Source of the DNA: J088 sp003695505 [NCBI: Candidatus Dadabacteria bacterium]
GTDB lineage: Bacteria > J088
Direction: 5' to 3'
DNA: 9,182 bases
Assembly: GCA_003695505.1 (NCBI GenBank)
Contig: RFIY01000283.1
Coordinates: 1 to 9,182, forward strand
Position 1 is the first letter of the stretch; every line of letters begins with the position of its first letter. The notes below the pieces were generated by a model. That model worked only from the letters and a program-made list of their open reading frames with translations, had not been told where the DNA came from and searched no databases. Both the position numbers and the translations under genes were made by a program. This document shows positions 1 through 5,755 of this stretch, in pieces.

Positions 1-479
1 CCGAAGGCTCTGGCTTTCTGGCTGTCATGCAAAACTTTCAGAACGAACGACTCGGACTGGCGGCCTACGCCGTTGCGAGCGCCGAGATCGCACTGGCGGA
101 GGCCGAGAACTGGGCGCGTGAACGTGAGGCGTTTGGACGTCGATTGATGGACTTCCAGGTGACGCGCCACAAGCTGGCACGAATGGCGACGCGCGTGCGG
201 GCGGCCAGGACGTTCACTTACCAGGTTGCCCGGCGCATGCAGCAGGGCCAGGACGCGGTTGAGGCAGTCAGCGAGTGCAAGAACTTCGCCTGTGATGTTG
301 CACAGGAGGTCTGTTATGAAGCCGTGCAGATCTTCGGCGGAATGGGCTATATGCGGGAGACGTTCGTTGAACGTCTCTACCGTGATGTGCGCCTGTTGCC
401 GATTGGCGGAGGCACATCCGAAATCATGAACGAGATCATCAGCCGGGTGCGTGGCTACGGCCGACGCGACTCACGCTGA
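1..479 (+). CDS. Acyl-CoA dehydrogenase, C-terminal part (5' end outside window)
   Basis: FAD-dependent acyl-CoA dehydrogenases introduce the alpha-beta double bond into acyl-CoA thioesters and pass electrons to electron-transfer flavoprotein. The frame is already open at base 3 and ends with TGA at 477-479, so about 159 C-terminal residues are present; the N-terminal and beta-barrel domains lie upstream. Visible family signatures are GSGFLAVMQNFQNERL at the entry to the C-terminal helical bundle, REREAFGRRLMDFQ, and near the end FGGMGYMRE, VERLYRDVR and GGGTSEIMNEII. The glutamate that is the base in MCAD-type enzymes (in the YEGT motif) is Gly here. The Glu of NERL (codon 45-47) aligns with the helix-G base of long-chain and isovaleryl-CoA dehydrogenases, so I place it in that type by inference. 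Substrate chain length cannot be told. The next gene starts 37 bp downstream on the same strand. Confidence 0.95.
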   Translation, partial: EGSGFLAVMQNFQNERLGLAAYAVASAEIALAEAENWAREREAFGRRLMDFQVTRHKLARMATRVRAARTFTYQVARRMQQGQDAVEAVSECKNFACDVAQEVCYEAVQIFGGMGYMRETFVERLYRDVRLLPIGGGTSEIMNEIISRVRGYGRRDSR

Positions 480-500
480 AACGCGAACGAGTACCAGCAC

Positions 501-508
501 AGAGGAAG
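501..508 (+). promoter_or_regulatory. Ribosome binding site of the amidohydrolase gene
   Basis: AGAGGAAG lies 8 bases before ATG 517. It decides the start: the in-frame ATG at 451 would overlap the end of the acyl-CoA dehydrogenase and add 22 residues in front of the Tat motif, whereas 517 puts the twin arginines at residues 8-9. Confidence 0.75.
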
Positions 509-516
509 CAACAACA

Positions 517-1701
517 ATGGCAAAGCGCAAACACTCACGCAGAACCTTCCTTGCGGCACTCGGCGGAGCGACCGCGACCTCCGGGCTGGCCTGGGCCGCC
601 TGGGGCGACCGTGATGTCCTCGAGCAGAAGTTGCCTCGACCACACGGCGACGTGCCCGGCTATCGCGGTCTGGCGCAGTTGCCCTATTTCGATCTGACGG
701 CCAATGGCCTGCTGAAACTCAAACCAGATCTGGCTGCGACCTTGCCGCGCGGCGTCGATTTTCATTCCCATCTCGGGTTGTCGATTATGTTTGCGCCGGA
801 CATCGACTACCACCGCGAAGTGACCCGACCGCAATATCTTGTCGACTGTGACCTTGATCCCGACTGTCGGATGGCCATGGATGACTATCTGAACAAGATT
901 GCCACCCCGAAGCTGATGTCCGACATGCACAGCAAGCTGGCGCAATATGGCCTGATCGGAGGCGGACCGGCAGCGCGCACGCACACGATTCCGGCGCTCG
1001 TTCAGGAAATGGATCTGCTCAATCTTGATCTGGCCGTACTCCTGGTGGTCGCGCCGAAGCTGCCGTTTCGAATCAACAATACCTGGAAGTGGTACGATGC
1101 GTTGCAGGAATCGCCACATCGTGACCGTTTTGTCCTTTTTGGCACGGTCGATCATCCGCTCAACTCTTCTGCTCCGGCGCAGGTTCGGGAGATGGCGAAG
1201 CGCGGGATTCGCGGCATCAAGCTGCACCCGACCATGCAGCAGTTTTTCCCGGATGATCCTGCCGTGATGCCCGTCTACGCCGAGGCTGCACGCCATGGTA
1301 TGGCGGTGTTTTATCACTGCGGGCGCGCGGGAATCGAGCCGCGCTCGAGTCAGCCATTTGCACATCCGAAACGCTATCGCAAACCGCCCGAGCGATTCCC
1401 GGAAATCCCGTTCATCTTTGGCCATGCAGGCGCGCGCGACTGGCGCGAAGCCATGGCTGTCGCCGCGGACTACGACAATGTCTGGCTCGAAATCGAGGGG
1501 CAAGGGGTTCTTGAACTGCAGACAATGATCAAGGAACTCAGTCCGGAAAAGCTCGTGTTTGGATCCGACTGGCCGTTTTTCCCGGAAGCCGCGATGATGG
1601 CGCGACTCCTGATGGCGACCGAAGGACAGCCGGATGCGCGGCGGCTGATCCTGTCAGACAACGCTCGCGGTATCCTGCGGCGCATTCGCGCCATCGCCTG
1701 A
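517..1701 (+). CDS. Tat-exported amidohydrolase (amidohydrolase_2 / TIM-barrel metal-dependent hydrolase)
   Basis: A 394-residue metal-dependent hydrolase or decarboxylase of the amidohydrolase_2 type (PF04909-like). The N-terminus has a twin-arginine signal, KHSRRTFLAALGG, with R8-R9 followed by a short hydrophobic Ala-rich stretch, so export of the folded protein to the periplasm is expected. The TIM-barrel metal ligands appear in the usual order: HSH (H83, H85) after strand 1, H237 in GIKLHP, H267 in YHCG, H303 in FGHAG, and the catalytic Asp D351 in FGSDWPF. The substrate is not evident; relatives act on aromatic carboxylates, lactones or related cyclic compounds. Start 517 is preferred over 451 because of its ribosome binding site and the Tat motif position. 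The gene sits 37 bp after the acyl-CoA dehydrogenase and 7 bp before the Rdx-family gene, suggesting one transcript. A Tat leader on this otherwise often cytosolic family is notable. Confidence 0.9.
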   Translation: MAKRKHSRRTFLAALGGATATSGLAWAAWGDRDVLEQKLPRPHGDVPGYRGLAQLPYFDLTANGLLKLKPDLAATLPRGVDFHSHLGLSIMFAPDIDYHREVTRPQYLVDCDLDPDCRMAMDDYLNKIATPKLMSDMHSKLAQYGLIGGGPAARTHTIPALVQEMDLLNLDLAVLLVVAPKLPFRINNTWKWYDALQESPHRDRFVLFGTVDHPLNSSAPAQVREMAKRGIRGIKLHPTMQQFFPDDPAVMPVYAEAARHGMAVFYHCGRAGIEPRSSQPFAHPKRYRKPPERFPEIPFIFGHAGARDWREAMAVAADYDNVWLEIEGQGVLELQTMIKELSPEKLVFGSDWPFFPEAAMMARLLMATEGQPDARRLILSDNARGILRRIRAIA

Positions 1702-1708
1702 ACGTACG

Positions 1709-1999
1709 ATGGCGTCCCGGAATGAGTCCGTCATTCGGATTCGTTACTGTCCGCGCTGTAACTGGCTACCCAGGGCCACCTGGGTGGCGCAAGAACTACT
1801 CCAGACCTTCGCCGACGATGTCGGCGCCGTATCACTGGAACCCGGGGAGGCGGGTGAGTTTCGCATTCTGATCGGCGATGATGTGGTCTGGGATCGGCGT
1901 ACCGAGGGTCCGGTGCCCGAGATACAGGCGCTCAAACGGTCTGTGCGCGACCGCATTTGCCCCGAACGGGAGCTGGGGCATGTCGACAGGGCGCATTGA
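1709..1999 (+). CDS. Rdx family (SelT/SelW/SelH-like) CxxC redox protein
   Basis: A 96-residue small thioredoxin-like-fold protein of the Rdx family (PF10262). The diagnostic motif YCPRCNW lies at residues 13-19 right after the first beta strand, giving the redox pair C14-C17. Both cysteines are TGT codons, so this is the Cys form and not a selenoprotein. Downstream family features are WVAQELLQTF, a strand-rich middle ending in VVWDRRTEG, and the C-terminal VRDRICPERELGHVDR, which matches the usual '(V)RD.I.P.R.LGH.DR' end. Length is typical for bacterial members. The precise substrate of bacterial Rdx proteins is not established; a thiol-disulfide or glutathione-linked redox role is assumed. 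ATG 1709 lies 7 bp after the amidohydrolase stop without a strong Shine-Dalgarno, consistent with translational coupling. It ends 80 bp before rplU, and the rplU promoter lies in that gap. Confidence 0.9.
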   Translation: MASRNESVIRIRYCPRCNWLPRATWVAQELLQTFADDVGAVSLEPGEAGEFRILIGDDVVWDRRTEGPVPEIQALKRSVRDRICPERELGHVDRAH

Positions 2000-2003
2000 C
2001 GAC

Positions 2004-2033
2004 TTGCCACCTCTGTGGAAAACCTGATAAAAT
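2004..2033 (+). promoter_or_regulatory. Sigma70-type promoter for rplU-rpmA
   Basis: A TTGCCA -35 box (2004-2009) is followed after 18 bp by an extended -10, TGATAAAAT (2025-2033; hexamer TAAAAT at 2028-2033). Transcription would start near 2040, leaving a leader of about 40 bases before rplU. The position, directly after the Rdx gene and before a ribosomal protein operon, supports function. Assigned by eye only. Confidence 0.7.
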
Positions 2034-2079
2034 CAGTTTTTTATTGGAAGAACTCCACTCCAGACAATAGAAGAGAACG

Positions 2080-2397
2080 ATGTACGCAGTGATTGAAACC
2101 GGCGGCAAGCAGTACCGCGTCACTCCGAACGCGACGGTCCGCGTCGAAAAACTCGAGGGCGAATCAGGCGCTGAGGTCACATTCGACCGCGTCCTGCTCG
2201 TAAACAGCGGCGAACAGACAACGATCGGCACGCCCGTTGTGGACGGCGCCGTTGTGCGCGGCAAGATCGTCGACCAGGTACGGGGTGACAAGATCATCGT
2301 ATTCAAGAAGCGGCGGCGCAAGGATTCCAAGAAGAAGCAGGGACACCGTCAGAACCTGACCGTCGTGGAAATCACCGCAATCGAAGCAGGAGCGTAA
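2080..2397 (+). CDS. rplU: 50S ribosomal protein L21
   Basis: Large-subunit ribosomal protein L21, which binds 23S rRNA and is needed for 50S assembly. The 105-residue product begins with the hallmark MYAVIETGGKQYRV and carries the conserved VLLV...G.P.V.GA.V.G.IV segment. It ends with the basic IVFKKRRRKDSKKKQGHRQ stretch and a final beta strand, LTVVEIT. Length fits the 102-106 residues usual in beta- and gammaproteobacteria. A weak purine-rich GAAGAGA lies just before ATG 2080. It is first in a two-gene unit with rpmA, separated by 6 bp, and is driven by the promoter at 2004-2033. Nothing is odd in the protein itself. Confidence 0.99.
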   Translation: MYAVIETGGKQYRVTPNATVRVEKLEGESGAEVTFDRVLLVNSGEQTTIGTPVVDGAVVRGKIVDQVRGDKIIVFKKRRRKDSKKKQGHRQNLTVVEITAIEAGA

Positions 2398-2403
2398 CGC
2401 GCG

Positions 2404-2667
2404 ATGGCACACAAAAAGGGACAAGGTAGTTCTCGCAACGGGCGCGATTCAAATCCGCAGTACCGTGGCGTCAAGAAGTTCGGCGGAGAAACGGTGCGGG
2501 CTGGCAATATCATTGTTCGGCAGCTCGGAACCAGGTTCCATCCGGGTGAAAATGTAGGACTGGGCAAAGACTATACGCTATTTGCACTGACCGATGGTGT
2601 CGTCCGGTTTCATCAGGGCGGCAAACGCAATCGCAAGTTCGTCTCGGTCGTTCCTGCAGAATCCTGA
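2404..2667 (+). CDS. rpmA: 50S ribosomal protein L27
   Basis: Large-subunit ribosomal protein L27, whose N-terminal tail reaches the peptidyl transferase centre. The 87-residue product starts [20 protein letters not shown] and shows the conserved [29 protein letters not shown] and [11 protein letters not shown] blocks. The initiator is followed directly by AHKKG, so there is no cleavable N-terminal extension of the Firmicute type. The usual [11 protein letters not shown] reads [11 protein letters not shown] here. AGGAG at 2388-2392, overlapping the end of rplU, is the likely ribosome binding site. The unit is closed by the intrinsic terminator at 2695-2720. The obgE gene commonly found next is not present. 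Confidence 0.99.
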   Translation: MAHKKGQGSSRNGRDSNPQYRGVKKFGGETVRAGNIIVRQLGTRFHPGENVGLGKDYTLFALTDGVVRFHQGGKRNRKFVSVVPAES

Positions 2668-2694
2668 CAGCGGAACCGCATACGGTCATTTGAG

Positions 2695-2720
2695 AAACGG
2701 GCGCGATTGCGCCCGTTTTT
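2695..2720 (+). terminator. Rho-independent terminator after rpmA
   Basis: A perfect 10-bp stem pairs AAACGGGCGC (2695-2704) with GCGCCCGTTT (2709-2718) around a GATT tetraloop, and is followed by a T-run continuing into GTTTG. It lies 27 bp after the rpmA stop and separates the ribosomal unit from the GGDEF gene. The A-stretch on the left arm means it could also act partly on the opposite strand, but no gene needs that here. Confidence 0.92.
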
Positions 2721-2764
2721 GTTTGTGATCCCACGCACATCGTGTCCGTGTCGTTCCGGTTAGA

Positions 2765-4255
2765 ATGTCAACCGGAATGGACAGCAAGAATTCCATCTTT
2801 GGGCAGCAGGATCGAGCCGTCGCACGCTGGCCGGCGTGGCTGGTACTCGCGCTTGGACTCGTCGCGACGCTCGGTGCAACGGTGGCTGTCTGGCGTACTG
2901 AAGTCGATCGCGCCCGCGAAGCCTTCAATCGCGAAGCGAATGACGGCGCACTGGCATTGCAGCGCGAGCTGCAACTGGTGCTGACGCAGGTCAACGGACT
3001 GGGCTACTATTTTGCATCCGATCACCCGGACCCGGAGCGGTTTCGTGCGCTGGTTCGATCGCTCTCAGAGCAACAACCTGCTGTGCGGGGCGTAGCGTGG
3101 CTGTTGCCAGAGACCGGTGAGTGCTGGACAGCTACCGATTTGAGGTCGCGTGATCTATGTGGCCGTTGGCAGGGGGGGCAGCTCGGTCTGGATCTTGACA
3201 ACGTGATTGACATGGTGCAGGAAACCGGAACACCCGAGCTGATCGGCTATCCGACTTCGGATGGGCACCTGTTATTGCAGTTGGCACCGGCAGGGGCTGG
3301 CGCGGTGGCCGGCCTGCTGGACCTGGCGACAATTGCCCAGACCGCAGGGGATGATCGTTTGTTTCCAGATGACATGATGGTCCGCGTGCTGGATAAACCC
3401 GATGAGGGGACAGCGGTTCCCGTGTTTCAGCACGTTGGCACGGGGGAGCCGCTGCGTCGCTATCGCTATGTGCGCGCGCTGTCAGCAGGCCCGTCGCGGC
3501 AACTGACGATCGAAGCATGGCCGAAGCGCAGCTACTTGTGGTCCGCTGTGCCGGCAACGCCATGGGTGATTGCGGGGGCTGGACTTTTGATCTCGTTTCT
3601 GGGATTTTTCTATGTGGGCAGCCTGATTCGCTACACGGCAAATGTCGAAGCCGAAGTCCAGGAGCGTACACGGCAACTTGACCAGGCCAACCGCCAGCTC
3701 GCGATTCTTGCGCGGCTCGATCCGCTGACGGGGCTGCGCAACCGGCGCGCATTTCTGGAAGACGCCGAATCCGTGCTGGGACGATGCAGCTCGCAGGGGG
3801 AGGGCGCGATGGTGATGATGATTGACATCGACCATTTCAAACAGTACAACGATCATTATGGTCATCGTGCCGGTGATCATTGTCTGCAACGTGTCGCCGC
3901 GGCGATTGCGAGTTGTTGTCGCGGCGAGGACGATACTGTGGGGCGGTATGGTGGCGAGGAGTTCGCCGTTGTGATTCCCTGCAATGCTGCAATCGCCGCG
4001 CAGGTGGCAGAGCGGATCCGGGACGCCGTTGCCCAAATGGAGATCCCACACGGATTTGGTGGGGCAGGGGCGACAGTTTCAATTAGCGCCGGCGTGTTCG
4101 TCTCTGAACACGTCGAGTCCGCAAATCTTTTGTCCGAATGGCTGGAATTCGCTGATCAGGCGCTGTATCGGGCGAAAGCCGCAGGTCGGAACCGAATCGA
4201 ATATGCCGGATTCGTCAGTCCAGGTGCTGAAACTTCGGCGGACGTTTCTGCTTGA
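2765..4255 (+). CDS. Membrane GGDEF protein with periplasmic CHASE-like sensor (probable diguanylate cyclase)
   Basis: Probable synthesis of cyclic di-GMP from two GTP in response to a periplasmic signal; 496 residues. The first membrane segment is about residues 24-43. A periplasmic region of about 220 residues follows (44-265), in which an early helix, the DPERFRALVRSL stretch and PAVRGVAWLLPE resemble CHASE domains. The second membrane segment is 267-288, and a coiled-coil-like linker (VEAEVQERTRQLDQANRQL) leads to the GGDEF domain. That domain starts at DPLTGLRNRR (319-328), has the metal-binding Asp in MIDIDHFK (D354) and the intact active-site signature GGEEF at 396-400, so it should be catalytically competent. 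No EAL domain is present. An RxxD is present (RGED) but one residue out of the inhibitory-site register. ATG 2765 is used; ATG 2777 is also possible, as neither has a strong ribosome binding site. The 3' end overlaps the convergent crotonase gene by 41 bp. Confidence 0.93.
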   Translation: MSTGMDSKNSIFGQQDRAVARWPAWLVLALGLVATLGATVAVWRTEVDRAREAFNREANDGALALQRELQLVLTQVNGLGYYFASDHPDPERFRALVRSLSEQQPAVRGVAWLLPETGECWTATDLRSRDLCGRWQGGQLGLDLDNVIDMVQETGTPELIGYPTSDGHLLLQLAPAGAGAVAGLLDLATIAQTAGDDRLFPDDMMVRVLDKPDEGTAVPVFQHVGTGEPLRRYRYVRALSAGPSRQLTIEAWPKRSYLWSAVPATPWVIAGAGLLISFLGFFYVGSLIRYTANVEAEVQERTRQLDQANRQLAILARLDPLTGLRNRRAFLEDAESVLGRCSSQGEGAMVMMIDIDHFKQYNDHYGHRAGDHCLQRVAAAIASCCRGEDDTVGRYGGEEFAVVIPCNAAIAAQVAERIRDAVAQMEIPHGFGGAGATVSISAGVFVSEHVESANLLSEWLEFADQALYRAKAAGRNRIEYAGFVSPGAETSADVSA

Positions 4256-5021
4256 ACGCGAGTGCCCCCTCGAACAGATCGGGATCGGCCAGCGCGTATT
4301 GTCCAAGCAACGCTTCCAGGCGGAGTCCTTCTTCAAGCGACATGCCGAAGCCAAGAATTGCGGCCGTCTTGTCGGTTCGCATTGCCGTCTGAGGTACTTC
4401 GCACAGTTCGCGCGCGATGTCCAACGCGGCATCGAGTGACTGGCCTGTTTCGACGACGCGATTGGCCAGCCCGATCTGCAGCGCCTCGTCGGCGTCGACG
4501 AATCGTCCGGTCAGGATCAGATCCATCGCACGACTCAGACCGATCAGCCTGGGCAGACGTTGCGTGCCGCCATCCACAAGCGGCACGCCGCGTTTGCGGC
4601 AGGTGACGCCGAAGCGGGCATGACGTTCGACGATGCGCATGTCGGCCATACAGGCCAGTTCGAGCCCGCCCGCGAGCGCGTCGCCATTGATTGCCGCAAG
4701 GATCGGCTTGTCGATGTCGACCTGCCGCGAATAACCGATGTAGCCGCGGCCGTGCAGCGCAAAGCGCCGCCGCTCGCCGGGAGACGCATCGGGCCCGGGA
4801 CCGAGCGTATGGACAGCGCCGAGATCCGCTCCTGCGCAAAAGGCGTGTTCGCCGGTTCCCGTCACAATGGCGACGCGCAGATCATGCGTATCGCGAAACG
4901 TCGTCCAGGCTTCATCCAGAGCGGCAGCCGTTTCGCCATCGATGGCATTGCGCACGTCCGGGCGATTCAGGCGGATGATCAGAATGTGAGAATCGACGAT
5001 CTTCGTTTCAACCTTTGTCAT
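4215..5021 (-). CDS. Enoyl-CoA hydratase/isomerase (crotonase) family protein
   Basis: A 268-residue crotonase-fold enzyme acting on acyl-CoA thioesters. The oxyanion-hole segments are HAFCAGADL (59-67) and NGDALAGGLELACMADMRI (112-130). Further family marks are the N-terminal LNRPDVRNA, GGTQRLPRLIGLSRAMDLILTG and the ADEALQIGLANRVV block. Compared with rat mitochondrial hydratase, the first catalytic Glu (E144) is kept as E121 in GGLELA. The second (E164) is Cys141 in FGVTCRKRGVPLVDGG. This fits a widespread crotonase subgroup with a 'CRRWGVPL.DGGT' type motif, so hydration is not certain and isomerase or other activity is possible. The start at 5021 is backed by AAGGA 7 bases upstream. It is convergent with, and overlaps by 41 bp, the GGDEF gene. 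No gene lies immediately upstream in the same direction, so it appears to be transcribed alone. Confidence 0.92.
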   Translation of the reverse strand: MTKVETKIVDSHILIIRLNRPDVRNAIDGETAAALDEAWTTFRDTHDLRVAIVTGTGEHAFCAGADLGAVHTLGPGPDASPGERRRFALHGRGYIGYSRQVDIDKPILAAINGDALAGGLELACMADMRIVERHARFGVTCRKRGVPLVDGGTQRLPRLIGLSRAMDLILTGRFVDADEALQIGLANRVVETGQSLDAALDIARELCEVPQTAMRTDKTAAILGFGMSLEEGLRLEALLGQYALADPDLFEGALAFKQKRPPKFQHLD

Positions 5022-5028
5022 AGAAGCA

Positions 5029-5033
5029 TCCTT
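5029..5033 (-). promoter_or_regulatory. Ribosome binding site of the crotonase gene
   Basis: On the minus strand AAGGA lies 7 bases before the ATG whose first base is 5021. This supports that start codon over any internal one. Confidence 0.7.
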
Positions 5034-5493
5034 GCCGGATCGGTGTCAGTTACAGGGGAGTGCGTCGAGACAAATCACAGGATACCAGTGGCACAGTGGC
5101 GGGCGACTGACTTGATCCAGTTTCCAAACCGGTGTTACTCTGAAAAGAGAGGCTGGAATGCTCGATTGTTACTTCCCAGCATGTTCGCCAGCGCGGTGGT
5201 ATCTGTATCGCCGCTCGATTTCCTCTGGCAGACGATTTTCCCGCACATTACATTTTCATACTGAACCGAAACGCCACTTGCGTTCCGACGAGTTGCTCTG
5301 CCGGTTTGTGGAGTAGTGTTTGTGCGTGAATTGCCGCAGCGTCTGTCATTGATTGTGCTCGACACGCGAGTCCTGTCTGCTCTCAAGATCACCAAAACTA
5401 CAAGAGAACGGCGTTCATCGCCGGCGCCGCAGGCGTTGTGCATCAGTCGCAAGTACTTCGCGCTTGATCGTGTGGTTGCGAACGGTGGTCACG

Positions 5494-5527
5494 GCTTCTC
5501 GTCAAGTGAGAAGCAAGCTGACGAGAA
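5494..5527 (+). repeat. Overlapping inverted repeats forming two exclusive hairpins
   Basis: GCTTCTC (5494-5500) pairs perfectly with GAGAAGC (5508-5514) around a 7-base loop. TTCTCGTCA (5496-5504) pairs perfectly with TGACGAGAA (5519-5527) around a 14-base loop. The two share the left arm, so only one can form at a time. They lie about 230 bases before the lipoprotein start. This may be a switchable leader structure, a protein-binding palindrome, or chance. Confidence 0.5.
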
Positions 5528-5740
5528 ACCATATTGGCGACGACGAGACAAGATTCACGCTACGTCAGGTCTGGTGGTGACGGTTCGGAATGCCGGTGCC
5601 TGCACAGTCGGCTGCTGCCGGACGCCGTACGAATTGTGCCTGGAGCAAATTGAGAATCCTGGCCAGTACCAGGAATGCCAGCGGGGCAACCCGACAGGCG
5701 AAAGTTATCGCTGGAAACAAACGCGCCGATGCGCGCTGGG

Positions 5741-5747
5741 AAGGGGG
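5741..5747 (+). promoter_or_regulatory. Ribosome binding site of the beta-helix lipoprotein gene
   Basis: AAGGGGG ends 8 bases before ATG 5756. A second AAGGA (5749-5753) is only 2 bases from the ATG and too near to serve. The later in-frame ATG 5792 has no comparable site, so 5756 is preferred. Confidence 0.6.
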
Positions 5748-5755
5748 CAAGGATC

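Larger units (their letters stand above)
5022..5755. other. Long intergenic region between divergent genes
   Basis: These 734 bases separate the crotonase (minus) from the beta-helix lipoprotein (plus), so both promoters should lie here. Open frames in the stretch give protein-like text of no family character, rich in Arg, Ser and Cys, and those extending right run into the lipoprotein gene in another frame. I therefore treat it as non-coding. No tRNA or other RNA fold is recognised. The only clear structures are the overlapping inverted repeats at 5494-5527. No convincing -35/-10 pair was found by eye on either strand. Confidence 0.6.

Noticed and set aside
451-516. Upstream start for the amidohydrolase
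   Set aside because: Would overlap the preceding gene and bury the Tat motif; ATG 517 has a good ribosome binding site.
535-1503. 322-codon open frame on the minus strand
   Set aside because: Antisense to the amidohydrolase, which has all its metal ligands in order on the plus strand.
1748-1759. Possible selenocysteine in the Rdx motif
   Set aside because: Both motif positions are TGT cysteine codons, with no in-frame TGA.
2738-2766. Promoter for the GGDEF gene with TAGAAT at 2761-2766
   Set aside because: No acceptable -35 at the right distance, and the box overlaps the likely start codon.
4560-5264. 234-codon plus-strand frame
   Set aside because: Mostly antisense to the crotonase gene and lacks protein-family character.
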